From assembly GCA_021324075.1 (NCBI GenBank), contig JAJPJW010000190.1, forward strand, positions 1 to 58,330: a stretch of 58,330 nucleotides of DNA, written 5' to 3'. Both the position numbers and the translations under genes were made by a program. This DNA comes from Pseudomonadota bacterium. GTDB lineage: Bacteria > Oederibacteriota > Muellerivitia > Muellerivitales > Muellerivitaceae. Positions 45,296 through 54,466 of the stretch are shown here, piece after piece. The stretch's first letter is position 1; every line of letters begins with the position of its first letter. The notes beneath the pieces are model-generated. The model had not been told where the DNA came from and made no database searches. It saw only the letters and a program-made list of their open reading frames with translations.

Positions 45296-46540
45296 TTAAG
45301 ACGCATTCACTTTCAAAAAAACTTTTCCCGACCGGATCAGGCCCGTTTCTCCCGCCGAAATCTCAACGGCTTCGCTGAACGAAGTGAGTTTCTTTTTTTC
45401 CTGCTTTCCGTTGACCCATTCCACCGCACCCTGTTCGATCAGGCGCTTGGCGTCGCTTTTGGACTTGGCAACCCCGACCATCACGAGGAAATCCGCGGCC
45501 TTATGGGCACCTGGAGGCACTTGAACCTTTTGATAGTCCACCGATTGGTCCAGGTTGTGGCGGTTCTCAAAGTAATCCCAGGCTTCCTTCGCCTTGGCCT
45601 CTCCGTAAAACCTCCGGGTGATTTCCTTCGCCAGTTCCTGTTTGGCCTGCTTGGGGTGGTATTCGCCCTTCCCCACCTTGGCCTGCCGGTCCTTCCAAAC
45701 CTCCGGCGCCAGGTCGGACAAAAGTTCGTAATACTTCCACATCAGGTCGTCGGAAACGCTGAGGAGCTTGGCGAACATCTCGTTGGGTGGGTCCGTCACC
45801 CCCACGTAATTTCCCAGGCTTTTGGACATTTTTTTGACGCCGTCCAAACCCTCCAGGATGGGCATGGAAAGGATGACCTCGGGCTTTTGGCCGCTTTCTT
45901 CCTGCAGGGCGCGGCCCACCAGGCAGTTGAATTTCTGGTCGGTCCCGCACATTTCCACGTCCGATTGGAGCACCACTGAATCGTAACCCTGGATGAGGGG
46001 GTAAAGCAGTTCGTGCAGGCTGATGGGCCGCTGCTCTTTCATGCGGTTGGTGAAATCGTCCCGCTCCAGGATGCGCGCCACCGTGTATTTGGAGGCAAGG
46101 CGGATGACCTCCTCGAAACCCATCGGGCGGCACCATTCGCTGTTGTAGCGGACCTCGATCTTTGCCGGGTCCTTGTCCAAAACCTTGAAAACCTGTTCCA
46201 GGTAGGTCTTGGCGTTCACTTCCACTTCTTCACGGCTCAAGGCTTTGCGGGTCACCGACTTGCCCGTGGGGTCGCCGATCATGGCGGTAAAATCCCCGAT
46301 CAGGAACTGCACCCTGTGGCCCAGGTCCTGGAACTGGCGCAGTTTACGCAGGACCACCGTATGGCCCAGGTGGATGTCCGGCGCGGAAGGGTCGGCCCCC
46401 CACTTCACCTTGAGCGGCCTTCCCTCTTTGTTTGATTCCTTGAGCTTGTCGAGGAGTTCCTGCCTTGAGATGACCTCGGCCGTTCCCCGAAGGAGCTCTT
46501 CCACTTGTTGTTCGGGTGTTTTGGAAAAAGTGGTTTTCAT
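45296..46540 (-). CDS. tyrS: Tyrosyl-tRNA synthetase
   Basis: The 414-residue class I synthetase charges tRNA-Tyr. The HIGH equivalent is [15 protein letters not shown] (~53-67) and the KMSKS loop is [12 protein letters not shown] (~235-246). An S4 RNA-binding domain ([20 protein letters not shown]) closes the protein. No Shine-Dalgarno sequence precedes the ATG at 46540, and an extended -10 element at 46549-46556 would start transcription close to it, so the mRNA may be leaderless. Confidence 0.96.
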   Translation of the reverse strand: MKTTFSKTPEQQVEELLRGTAEVISRQELLDKLKESNKEGRPLKVKWGADPSAPDIHLGHTVVLRKLRQFQDLGHRVQFLIGDFTAMIGDPTGKSVTRKALSREEVEVNAKTYLEQVFKVLDKDPAKIEVRYNSEWCRPMGFEEVIRLASKYTVARILERDDFTNRMKEQRPISLHELLYPLIQGYDSVVLQSDVEMCGTDQKFNCLVGRALQEESGQKPEVILSMPILEGLDGVKKMSKSLGNYVGVTDPPNEMFAKLLSVSDDLMWKYYELLSDLAPEVWKDRQAKVGKGEYHPKQAKQELAKEITRRFYGEAKAKEAWDYFENRHNLDQSVDYQKVQVPPGAHKAADFLVMVGVAKSKSDAKRLIEQGAVEWVNGKQEKKKLTSFSEAVEISAGETGLIRSGKVFLKVNAS

Positions 46541-46548
46541 GGGGCCAC

Positions 46549-46556
46549 ATCATAAC
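46549..46556 (-). promoter_or_regulatory. Possible extended -10 promoter of tyrS
   Basis: On the minus strand TGTTATGAT fits an extended -10 (TGn plus TATGAT, the hexamer at 46549-46554). No good -35 is present. Transcription would start within a few bases of the tyrS ATG. Confidence 0.4.
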
Positions 46557-46588
46557 AAATGCCCCGTCTTTGCGCCATGAACGCACTA

Positions 46589-46615
46589 TTGCAAACCCGG
46601 GAGCGTGGCTATAAT
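46589..46615 (+). promoter_or_regulatory. Probable promoter of the penicillin-binding protein gene
   Basis: A perfect TATAAT (46610-46615) follows TTGCAA (46589-46594) with a 15-base spacer, short of the ideal 17. It would start transcription near 46622, just before the TTG start at 46650. Confidence 0.5.
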
Positions 46616-46649
46616 AAGCCGCTCCAAACCTTCAAACTTGAGGAACCTT

Positions 46650-48869
46650 TTGTCGACCGAGAAAATTGAAAAAGCCCGCCATCCCTTTCTCACCTTCCTG
46701 AAAGTCTCCTTCGCCATCGGCTTCGCCCTGGCCGGCATCGGCATCGGCTTCCTCTACGCCCAGTTGCAGGAACTTCCCGACATCAAGCTGCTGCAAACCA
46801 CCAGCCCCTCCCAGGCCACCCGCATCTATGATGTGAACGGCGACCTGGTCAGCCAGCTTTGGCTCGAACAACGCACGCTGGTATCACTGGACAAGATTCC
46901 CCAGGCCCTCCAGGACGCTTTTATCTCCATCGAGGACGAGCGTTTTTACCGCCATATTGGCGTCGACCCCATTGGCGTGATGCGGGCCTTTATCACCAAT
47001 ATCCGCTCCGGGGGGGAACGCCTCCAGGGCGGCAGCACCCTCACCCAGCAGCTGGCGCGCAACCTCTTCCTGACCCACGAAAAGACCTTCACCCGCAAGG
47101 TGCGTGAAATCCTCCTGGCCCTGCAGATCGAGCGGAACTACTCCAAACCGGAAATTCTGGAGATGTACTTGAACCAGATCTACCTGGGGGAAGGCGCCTA
47201 TGGGGTGGAATCGGCCGCCCGCAGTTATTTCGGAAAACATGTGGAAGAACTCACCCTTCCCGAATGTGCCTATTTGGCCACCCTTCCCAAAGCCCCCAAT
47301 GACTACGACGCCTATAAACACCCCCTCGAGGCCCTTGCCCGGCGCAACCTGGTTTTGAACGCCATGGCCGATCACGGCTATATCAGCCAACAAGATTCCA
47401 CGGACGCCAAAAATACACCTATTGAGCTCAAGAAAATCGAGGTGCAGAACGCCCCTTATTTCGTGGAATACGTGCGCGACCAGTTGGTGTCCCGCTATGG
47501 GGACAATGCGGTCTATAAAGGAGGGCTTTCGGTTTATACGACCTTGGACTTGAAGATGCAGGAGGCCGCCCAGCAGGCCCTTTCGAACGGGGTGGCGAAT
47601 GCCGAGGTCGTGGCCCGCAAAAACCGGCTGACCAACATCCCGGTGGACCAGCCCATCCAAGGGGCCCTCTTGGCCCTGGACCCCCACACCGGTGCCATTC
47701 GCGCCATGATCGGGGGCATTGACTACCGCAAGAGCGTCTTTAACCGCGCCATCCAGGCCCACCGCCAGCCCGGGTCGGCCTTCAAGCCCTTCATTTACGC
47801 CGCCGCCATCGAGAACGGCTACACCATGGCCGACGTCTTCCTGGACACCCCGGTGGTTTATCCCGACCCCATCACCGGCCAGCCCTGGCGCCCCACGAAC
47901 TTTTCTGGCAAGTTCCGGGGCCCCACCACCCTGCACACCGCCCTGATGTATTCCATCAACGTGGTCACCATCAAGCTTTTGGAAAAATTGGGCATCCAGC
48001 CCGTGGTCAACGTGGCCCGCCGCTTGGGGATCACTACCGCCATCAAACCCAACCTGACCCTGGGGCTTGGCACTTCCGAAGTCACCCTGGCGGAAATGGT
48101 GCAGGCCTTCTCAGCCCTGGACAACCAGGGGGTGCGGGTGGAGCCCTTCGGCATTTTGACCGTGAAGGACGCCTCGGGACGGGTTTTAGAAACTAATTCC
48201 CCGACCGGTGAACCCGTTCTGGACCCCGACGTGGCCTATATCATGATCCACACCATGAAGGACGTCATCGACAATGGCACGGGCCGCATCATCCGCCGCC
48301 TGGGGTTTAGCTACCCCGCCGCCGGCAAGACCGGCACCACCAACGACAACGTGGACGCCTGGTTCATCGGCTTTACCCCCAGCCTGACCTGCGGGGTCTG
48401 GATCGGCTACGACGAGCGGCAAAGCCTGGGTAAAAAACAGACGGGCGGCGAGGCCGCCGCGCCCATTTGGGCTGAGTTCATGAAGGCCGCCATGGAAGGC
48501 AAACCCGCGGAGGATTTCCAGCCGCCCAAGGGCCGGGAGAACGACTTTGTCCAGAAAAAGATCTGCCTGGATTCGGGCCTCTTGGCGACCACATTCTGCC
48601 TGCGCACCCGTAATGAAGTCTTCAAGAAGGAAACGGCCCCGACCCGGCTTTGCACCCTGCATTCGGGGGTCGGCAGCGAAGGCTCCGTGCCCGGCGAAAC
48701 CGGGAGTGGGGGCGTTTCCACCCAGCCCGGTGATATTTTGGGGATGGACCAGCCGGTCATCCAAGCCGCGCCCGTGACCGCTTCGGCCACGCCCGGCGAG
48801 GAAGAGGAACCTACCAACGGCAAGAAACCCGCCGGCGCCCAGGAAGCCTACCCGGATGAGGGGTTCTAA
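46650..48869 (+). CDS. mrcA: Class A penicillin-binding protein (PBP1A-like)
   Basis: This bifunctional peptidoglycan synthase is ~739 residues. TTG at 46650 is chosen because GAGGA lies five bases upstream and because the in-frame GTG at 46605 falls upstream of the -10 box; residues before ~10 are therefore uncertain. One TM helix (~14-38) is followed by the glycosyltransferase domain (GT51; SIEDERFYRHIGVDPIG, catalytic Glu, and QGGSTLTQQLARNLF) and the transpeptidase domain with RQPGSAFKPF (SxxK), YSINVV (SxN) and KTGTTND. A Cys-containing, Pro/Gly-rich C-terminal tail follows. It is the only clear plus-strand gene. Confidence 0.96.
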   Translation: MSTEKIEKARHPFLTFLKVSFAIGFALAGIGIGFLYAQLQELPDIKLLQTTSPSQATRIYDVNGDLVSQLWLEQRTLVSLDKIPQALQDAFISIEDERFYRHIGVDPIGVMRAFITNIRSGGERLQGGSTLTQQLARNLFLTHEKTFTRKVREILLALQIERNYSKPEILEMYLNQIYLGEGAYGVESAARSYFGKHVEELTLPECAYLATLPKAPNDYDAYKHPLEALARRNLVLNAMADHGYISQQDSTDAKNTPIELKKIEVQNAPYFVEYVRDQLVSRYGDNAVYKGGLSVYTTLDLKMQEAAQQALSNGVANAEVVARKNRLTNIPVDQPIQGALLALDPHTGAIRAMIGGIDYRKSVFNRAIQAHRQPGSAFKPFIYAAAIENGYTMADVFLDTPVVYPDPITGQPWRPTNFSGKFRGPTTLHTALMYSINVVTIKLLEKLGIQPVVNVARRLGITTAIKPNLTLGLGTSEVTLAEMVQAFSALDNQGVRVEPFGILTVKDASGRVLETNSPTGEPVLDPDVAYIMIHTMKDVIDNGTGRIIRRLGFSYPAAGKTGTTNDNVDAWFIGFTPSLTCGVWIGYDERQSLGKKQTGGEAAAPIWAEFMKAAMEGKPAEDFQPPKGRENDFVQKKICLDSGLLATTFCLRTRNEVFKKETAPTRLCTLHSGVGSEGSVPGETGSGGVSTQPGDILGMDQPVIQAAPVTASATPGEEEEPTNGKKPAGAQEAYPDEGF

Positions 48870-48874
48870 TCCCT

Positions 48875-50191
48875 TTACTTTTGGCGCTTTTGCAAAAACA
48901 CAGGCCTCTTTTTATATGGATTGGCCCCGTTGTCCCAAACCCTGTCGTAAAGATCCTCGTTTTCTTCCTTTTGAACCCCTGATCTTAATTGCTCCCAACA
49001 ATCCTCACGGATAAGGAAAGCGTCAGGCCTCAAAACGAACCAGGTCGAAGAGCCGGGTCCGCAGGTCCTTCCCATATAAGGAAACAGTTCCCCGGGTGAT
49101 ACATGCTTTACGACCCGCCAAATCGCTTTCTTTTCCCAATCATCCTCCGGCTCGAAAAAATACGCGTCCTTGCCGGTTTTGGCCGTGAAGTAGAATTTAC
49201 CCGTCTGGTCGACCACCAGCATTTTCAGGTCAAGTTCCCTCGATTTGGCGATCACCTCATCCATAAGGGAATAGTCGTAATGCGGCATTTGCATGAGCAT
49301 CAACCAGGCCAGGAAGGGTGCGCCGGAGGCCAAAACCAACTTCGCCTTTTGGTCCCGGAAGACCCATGCCGAAAACAAAATGAGCGCCAGCATCCAACGC
49401 TCCGGCGTCCCAATCAGTTCCTCCGAGGAATTGGGGGCCAGCAAGCCAAGGGCCAGCCATGCTTGACTGGGGTTCAAAACTAACCCGGCGATCCAGCCCG
49501 CTACAATGATCCTCAGGACAAGGGGAAAGTGCGGGTTTACCAATAGTTTGTATCCCACCGGCGCAAGGGAAAAGCCCTGTCCCCGCCATAAATGTCCCAA
49601 AAGCGGAAACGAAAGGGACAAAACCGCCGAACCGACCCAAGGAATCCATTTCTTAAGTTTCTCGATTTCGCCCAACAAGAGCCCGGCTGGGCCCAAAGGG
49701 TGGAAGAGGAAAGAAAGGGCACCTAAAACCCCCTTCCCCACTTGGCTAAGGCTTGAAAAGGCCCCCACTGCAAGCAGAAGGGAAAGGCTTAATTTGGGGA
49801 ATTGAATGAGGTGGTAAAGGAAAAGAGGGGTCAGCCAAAAGAAAAAAACCGAGACGGCCCTACGACCTAACCACAACCATGCTCCCATGCCTAATAAAAG
49901 AAGGAGCTTCACGCTTAATTCGGGCGCCAACCCCAGACGGATCATCCCCGCCACCAAAAATGGCGTCGGATCGTGGTTGTTGATCCGGAGGGATCCCGAT
50001 TTCAGGACTTCTCCGGCCTGATCCAACAAATAATATCCGTCTGTCCCTGGAAGGCGGGTTTGGGCCAAGATCCAGCCGCCGAATAGGATGAAAATCGATC
50101 CGGCGGCCGTTCCGTAGGCCCAACCGTCATTTTTTAAGTTTATCCAAGACCATGACCTGGGAAAAAAGATTCGATTCAACGAATATGGCAT
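48875..50191 (-). CDS. Polytopic membrane protein of unknown function
   Basis: The 438-residue product has about nine hydrophobic helices across residues ~25-310 and a soluble C-terminal domain (~315-438; LDLKMLVVDQTGKFYF). The topology and the DPTPFLVAGM region in the first loop are reminiscent of GT-C-type glycosyltransferases, but no catalytic acidic motif is secure. Its start overlaps the discoidin-like gene by 65 bp, so the two are co-expressed. It converges on the penicillin-binding protein gene with a 5-bp gap. Confidence 0.7.
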   Translation of the reverse strand: MPYSLNRIFFPRSWSWINLKNDGWAYGTAAGSIFILFGGWILAQTRLPGTDGYYLLDQAGEVLKSGSLRINNHDPTPFLVAGMIRLGLAPELSVKLLLLLGMGAWLWLGRRAVSVFFFWLTPLFLYHLIQFPKLSLSLLLAVGAFSSLSQVGKGVLGALSFLFHPLGPAGLLLGEIEKLKKWIPWVGSAVLSLSFPLLGHLWRGQGFSLAPVGYKLLVNPHFPLVLRIIVAGWIAGLVLNPSQAWLALGLLAPNSSEELIGTPERWMLALILFSAWVFRDQKAKLVLASGAPFLAWLMLMQMPHYDYSLMDEVIAKSRELDLKMLVVDQTGKFYFTAKTGKDAYFFEPEDDWEKKAIWRVVKHVSPGELFPYMGRTCGPGSSTWFVLRPDAFLIREDCWEQLRSGVQKEENEDLYDRVWDNGANPYKKRPVFLQKRQK

Positions 50192-51542
50192 TGGTCCTGG
50201 TTTTCAATTCTTTCCAGAAGGCCGCCGAATCCACCGTGTCATCCCCCTGGAAGCCTTCCGCTTTAACCAACTTGAAAATCCAGTCCCGGGTTTCGGGTTT
50301 TGGGTCGCTCAAGTCGGTTATTTTCAAGGTGGTTTGGAAAGTTTTCACTTGAGGTTTGGAAACCTCGTTCCCGTAAATGGATTGGTCCTGGGATGGTTCG
50401 CTGGAATAGGACTTTCCAAAAACTTTTACTTCCCCCGACCCCGTCGGCACCCAGTTTCCTTCCCAAATTTTCCGGGAAGGACCGTTGTCTACGGAGGTTG
50501 TTTCCTGTATAGCCGCGAAGGTTCCGTCGCTCCGGAGTTTCAGGCTGTAATCCCCCACGCTTTCCATGGCAAAAGAAGCCAGGCTTTGGTCGACCACTTT
50601 TTCCAACCCTTTCGGCACCTCCAAAGGAGGCCGGGGGACGCGAACCGTCAAAATGTCGTTCTGATTCGTGGCAAAACATATCTCTGACAACACCAGGTCC
50701 TTGTAATCCCTGCCAGGAAAGATGGAATTCGCCTCAAAGTTAAGGGAGGAGGTATTCCATCCGTTTCCGGGAAAAGCGAACCATTGGGGCCCCATCTTAT
50801 CCGCCAGGAGGAACCGGGCGCTTGAACTTCCGTTGCGAACCGTGATTTCTTTCGAACGGGCGTTGGCGACATAAAGATCGTCGGATCTCTGATATCCATT
50901 CCAAATGAAGAAACCCTTGAGGTTCACAGGCTTGTGGAATTTCAAATCAAACAGTGGAACGGATTTATCAGTGTCGATTTTATTGCCGTCCAATGCGAAG
51001 GCTAGGTCAGGGCGGGAATCGAACAAGCGAAAAGCGCCATAGGCTAATTCGGGACTCAAAACGTTCGTGGCCTTGACTTCCCCTTCCACCACGACAGGCC
51101 TTTCCACCGGGAGTGGCGTTCCCTTTCTGCACAACTCGATCCCGGTCAATTCCGTCGGCTCAACCGGATGGGTCGGCAGATGGATGAACAATGTTTTGAC
51201 CCCAATTCTTCCCGGGACATAGAAGTAACCGCCATCCTCGTTGATTTCCACTCCGTTCATCGAAACGACAAAGGAACCTTTGCCTTCAAGGCGGACAGCA
51301 TCCATTTTGACCGGATTTTCAAATTGGATGAAAATCCCCTCTTCGGCCCCCGATCCGATCATTCCAGGCTTCCAACCCAGGGTCGCAGTCCCATCCAAAA
51401 GGCCGGCCAGGTCAAATGAGGGCGCTTGGGAACTGGTGGCACTAAGGGCCAACACCCGGATTTTGGTTTCTTTACTACGGGCATCTGCAATCCTGAATAA
51501 ACACGAGATGACTAAAACAACAAACAATGATTTTTTAAACAT
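50127..51542 (-). CDS. Secreted discoidin-like (NADase-type glycan-binding) protein
   Basis: ATG at 51542 has GGAGG close upstream and gives a signal peptide (MFKKSLFVVLVISCLFRIADA); an in-frame ATG lies at 51554. The 471-residue product has two jelly-roll-like domains: residues ~30-155 (LLDGTATLGWKPGM, FIQFENPVKMDAVRLEG) resemble discoidin/NADase-type glycan-binding domains, and ~160-300 repeats a similar pattern (PVNLKGFFIWNGY). The C-terminal third has no recognised motif. It overlaps the VanW-fusion gene by 8 bp. It probably binds a surface glycan. Confidence 0.7.
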   Translation of the reverse strand: MFKKSLFVVLVISCLFRIADARSKETKIRVLALSATSSQAPSFDLAGLLDGTATLGWKPGMIGSGAEEGIFIQFENPVKMDAVRLEGKGSFVVSMNGVEINEDGGYFYVPGRIGVKTLFIHLPTHPVEPTELTGIELCRKGTPLPVERPVVVEGEVKATNVLSPELAYGAFRLFDSRPDLAFALDGNKIDTDKSVPLFDLKFHKPVNLKGFFIWNGYQRSDDLYVANARSKEITVRNGSSSARFLLADKMGPQWFAFPGNGWNTSSLNFEANSIFPGRDYKDLVLSEICFATNQNDILTVRVPRPPLEVPKGLEKVVDQSLASFAMESVGDYSLKLRSDGTFAAIQETTSVDNGPSRKIWEGNWVPTGSGEVKVFGKSYSSEPSQDQSIYGNEVSKPQVKTFQTTLKITDLSDPKPETRDWIFKLVKAEGFQGDDTVDSAAFWKELKTRTNAIFVESNLFSQVMVLDKLKK

Positions 51543-53190
51543 GCCCACCTCCATTTTCCCGGATATAAACTTCTCTTAACTTTCTTCCTAAATCATCCTG
51601 ATTCCCCAAAGCGCATTTCTTGAACAGGTGCCCCCGATAGGGCACCCCTTCGGTCCCGACAACGGGAATTTCATTGGCGATCGCCTGATTCAACAACCAC
51701 CCTGGTCGATCAAAAACGCAAGGATGCGCATAAGCAACGAGGCTTTCCCATGGCAACTGCGATCTTTGAATGTATTGGATCGACGGATGATCCTGCGCGG
51801 TAGGATGGGGACATATTATTTTAAGGTTCAATTCTTTTGCGGCTTCCAAAAGCTCAATCAATCCCTCGCGCCCGTAACAAGGCCCCGGGAAAAGGATTCT
51901 ATCCTTGGGCCCGCCAGCGGGAAGCGATCGCGGAGGATTTCGGAAGGTTTCCAGGTGCTTGGCGCGGGGAAACAATTCTTTTAAATAAGGATGATCGGTC
52001 CACAGCTCCCGGGCTTGTTCAATGCAAGCCTGCTCCAGGTCCAGAACGGACCCCTCCGCCCGGAATTCCCGGAGCCGTACGTCCTCCGGGTGGAGCCGGG
52101 CCAGTTGATCCAGCCGGCTTTGGAGCGTCTTGATGGGCAGGTGTTCCAATTTGAGGACATAAGAAATTCCCCGGGATTGAAACCAGCGGTGGAGAAAGGG
52201 CGCCACATCTTGGGAAACGAGGGGAGTATCCCTGAAAAAGGGATAAAGAACTTTGACTAAAAAAGCCAGGCTCCGGGCTCTCAGGATTGCGGCTTTCCCT
52301 ACCGGATAACCCAGGCCATTGAAAAGTCGGCTGAAAAATCTACCGGCCAGGGACAGGGACCGTGTTTTAAGCTTTTGGATTCCCGAAGCTTCACCCAAGC
52401 CGGGGTAAAAAATTAATTCTTTTTGGGAGGTCAATATCTGGGTCTGCCCGTGGAAAGCGCAATCTTCAAGGCCACAAACAAGACAATCATGCGTAACTTC
52501 CCGATCGGATCCGCCCCCCCAATGGGAATGCAGGTCGGAGGACGGCTTTGAAGTCTTTTCTGTTTTGCCCCAGAACCTAAGGATTAATTCTTCGGGCGTC
52601 AAAACAGGTTCGATCAGCAATTCGGCTTGGGGTTGGAACTGGAAATCGACGTAATTCCAGAAGATAGTGGCATCCCGGTCCGCACGATAGGCAATCCCTG
52701 GCAGCCGGCGCGTATGGGGATGCACTTCGACGATCCTTGCTCCCGCTTGGAGGGCACATTCAAACAACGCACCAGACAATTGGCAAAGCCCGCCGCCTAC
52801 CGTGGGGATCGTACATCCCCAACGGATTTCCCTGCCGATCCGGTAACCTCGGCTTGTGGTTGGCCTTCCCACCTGCCGCCAAAAGCTGAAAACAGATCCA
52901 TTTGGCACCACCACTCCCTCAAGACCGTCGAGGGCAAGTCGCAGGTTTTCCTGTTTAGCTTCCTCAAGAGGCCTTTCTTGGAGTTTTTCACTGAAAAGAG
53001 GGGATCTGGACTCCGCCCACAGGAAGGGGAAGTTGTCCCGATTGCCTTTGGACAAAGGCTTTTGGGACTTCAACAGGTCATCAATGGCTCGTTTTATTTG
53101 AAAACAAGTTGAAGCAATTTTGAAATGAACCCGTTGAAGTGGCTGGATGGCGCCCTGCTCCGGGCTTCGGGCTTCCAATAAAACAGGCAT
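51535..53190 (-). CDS. VanW-family protein fused to a glycosyltransferase-like region
   Basis: The 551-residue protein opens with a VanW-like module (~45-215) whose motifs are GVVVPNGSVFSFWRQVG, GYRIG and CTIPTVGGGLCQLSGALFE, then has a Cys-rich spacer (CLVCGLEDCAFHG, ~243-255). The second half (~270-551) looks like a GT-B-type glycosyltransferase: GPCYGREGLIELLEAAK and DRPGWLLNQAIANEIPVVGT. GAGGA precedes the ATG by seven bases. VanW proteins occur in some vancomycin-resistance clusters, but their role is not known. The fusion suggests envelope or glycan chemistry. Confidence 0.75.
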   Translation of the reverse strand: MPVLLEARSPEQGAIQPLQRVHFKIASTCFQIKRAIDDLLKSQKPLSKGNRDNFPFLWAESRSPLFSEKLQERPLEEAKQENLRLALDGLEGVVVPNGSVFSFWRQVGRPTTSRGYRIGREIRWGCTIPTVGGGLCQLSGALFECALQAGARIVEVHPHTRRLPGIAYRADRDATIFWNYVDFQFQPQAELLIEPVLTPEELILRFWGKTEKTSKPSSDLHSHWGGGSDREVTHDCLVCGLEDCAFHGQTQILTSQKELIFYPGLGEASGIQKLKTRSLSLAGRFFSRLFNGLGYPVGKAAILRARSLAFLVKVLYPFFRDTPLVSQDVAPFLHRWFQSRGISYVLKLEHLPIKTLQSRLDQLARLHPEDVRLREFRAEGSVLDLEQACIEQARELWTDHPYLKELFPRAKHLETFRNPPRSLPAGGPKDRILFPGPCYGREGLIELLEAAKELNLKIICPHPTAQDHPSIQYIQRSQLPWESLVAYAHPCVFDRPGWLLNQAIANEIPVVGTEGVPYRGHLFKKCALGNQDDLGRKLREVYIRENGGGHV

Positions 53191-53229
53191 GAAATATTCC
53201 TCGTTAGTCCACCATCATAGCCTTCTATA

Positions 53230-53967
53230 TTATTCCACAATCTTATATTTCTTCCGGATTTCCGGCTCGGGAAGTGCGTTGTAGTGCCACCATTCGTGGG
53301 AAAGCTGGAGAAAGCCCGCCTTGGTCATAACCCTTCTTAAGACCAGGCGGTTGGCCTCCTGTTGTTTCGTCAGTTTCCCCATCTTCAGGTATTTCTTCTC
53401 CAGACGCGGCTCGGCGATAGGCGTGAAGGAATCGAACCCCGTGCCCATGTCCACTTCCCCGTGTTTGCCGTCGGTCAGGCCGATATCCAGCGCCATGCCG
53501 TAGTTGTGGGGCGACCCGATGGCCGGGTTGGCTACGTATTTGCGCTGGGGCGTATCCTTGACTTTGTCCCACATCAGCCACTGGACCGAACGCGGCCTCA
53601 GGGCGTCGAAAATGAGGAAAGACCAGCCGGGCTTCTGCTTTTCGAGGAATTTGACGGCTTTTCTCAACTTCACTGCGGCGTCTTTGTGCAGGAAAACCTT
53701 GCCGCTGGAACCGTAGATAGGCCCGTAGAGGTCAACCCCCATGAAGTTGTTAATGCCTGCGTAACGCAGGTCGATATAGACGTGGGGATATTTGGAAATA
53801 TCCACGAAGTCGGGGTTGTTTTCGACCTGTTTCAAGGAATCCGCCGGAGAGGGAGTTTTGGAAGTGCTTGGAACCCCATCCGCCAAGCCCAAGCACGGCA
53901 AAAAAGTAATGGGAAAAGCCAAAAGAAACAGAGCGGTTTTCAAAAACCCGGAACCCTTCCGGTCCAC
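53230..53967 (-). CDS. Periplasmic D-Ala-D-Ala dipeptidase (VanX/DdpX-like, M15D)
   Basis: The 245-residue zinc peptidase has a signal peptide (hydrophobic residues ~10-27) and the M15D catalytic set: SPHNYGMALDIGL (zinc His and Asp) and SHEWWHYNAL (catalytic Glu, zinc His), with EVDMGTGFDSF also conserved. Cleaving D-Ala-D-Ala or similar dipeptides in the periplasm fits the PcgL/DdpX-type recycling role more than VanX-style resistance, which is cytoplasmic. The GTG start at 53967 directly follows the MogA-like stop codon. The VanW-fusion gene is 39 bp downstream. Confidence 0.9.
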   Translation of the reverse strand: MDRKGSGFLKTALFLLAFPITFLPCLGLADGVPSTSKTPSPADSLKQVENNPDFVDISKYPHVYIDLRYAGINNFMGVDLYGPIYGSSGKVFLHKDAAVKLRKAVKFLEKQKPGWSFLIFDALRPRSVQWLMWDKVKDTPQRKYVANPAIGSPHNYGMALDIGLTDGKHGEVDMGTGFDSFTPIAEPRLEKKYLKMGKLTKQQEANRLVLRRVMTKAGFLQLSHEWWHYNALPEPEIRKKYKIVE

Positions 53968-54447
53968 TTAAACCGAGGTTCCCTTGACCTGCTCAACCGC
54001 CAGGCGGAGGACCGGCCGAAGGACCTCCATGGCGTCCTTCACAGCCGTGGGAGAGCCGGGCATGTTGATGAGGAGCGTCTTGCCACGGACGCCCGCCACC
54101 CCGCGGGTCAATGAGACGAGGGGGGTTTTTTCATAGGCCTTGCTCCGGATCGTTTCCGCCAAACCGGGCAGCCATTTTTCGCAGACTTGGTACATGGCCT
54201 CGGGCACCCGGTCCTTGGGTTGGATGCCGATACCGTCCACCGTGAAGATGATGTCCACCGTTCCGCTGTCGGCGGTTTGGATGAGGTGGCCGGCCAGGGC
54301 CTGCTCGTCGTCGCCCAGGGCCTGCCGCGCCACGATCTCCCAGCCCATCTTCAGGCAGGAGGCGTTGATATTATCCCCCGCTTCATCCTTGGAAGTGCCC
54401 GAAACAAAGCGGTCCCCGACGGTGAACAAGGCGACTTGGATTGGCAT
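53968..54447 (-). CDS. MogA/MoaB-family protein with atypical motif
   Basis: The 159-residue product has the MoCF-binding fold of the molybdenum cofactor proteins (VALFTVGDRF, AGDNINASCLKMGWEI). The usual TTGGTG-type substrate motif is replaced by TVDGIGIQPKDRVPEA, while the PEAM-like segment remains. The last region keeps the GV-GKTLLINMPGSP motif (RGKTLLINMPGSPTAV). No other molybdenum genes are in the window. GAGGTG sits upstream of the ATG. It is joined to the dipeptidase gene without a gap. Activity is uncertain. Confidence 0.8.
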   Translation of the reverse strand: MPIQVALFTVGDRFVSGTSKDEAGDNINASCLKMGWEIVARQALGDDEQALAGHLIQTADSGTVDIIFTVDGIGIQPKDRVPEAMYQVCEKWLPGLAETIRSKAYEKTPLVSLTRGVAGVRGKTLLINMPGSPTAVKDAMEVLRPVLRLAVEQVKGTSV

Positions 54448-54466
54448 TCAACACCTCGAAAAAAAT

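Noticed and set aside
53230-53967. Vancomycin resistance by VanX
   Set aside because: It has a signal peptide, so it works outside the cytoplasm, and no vanH or vanA lies near; a recycling role is more likely.
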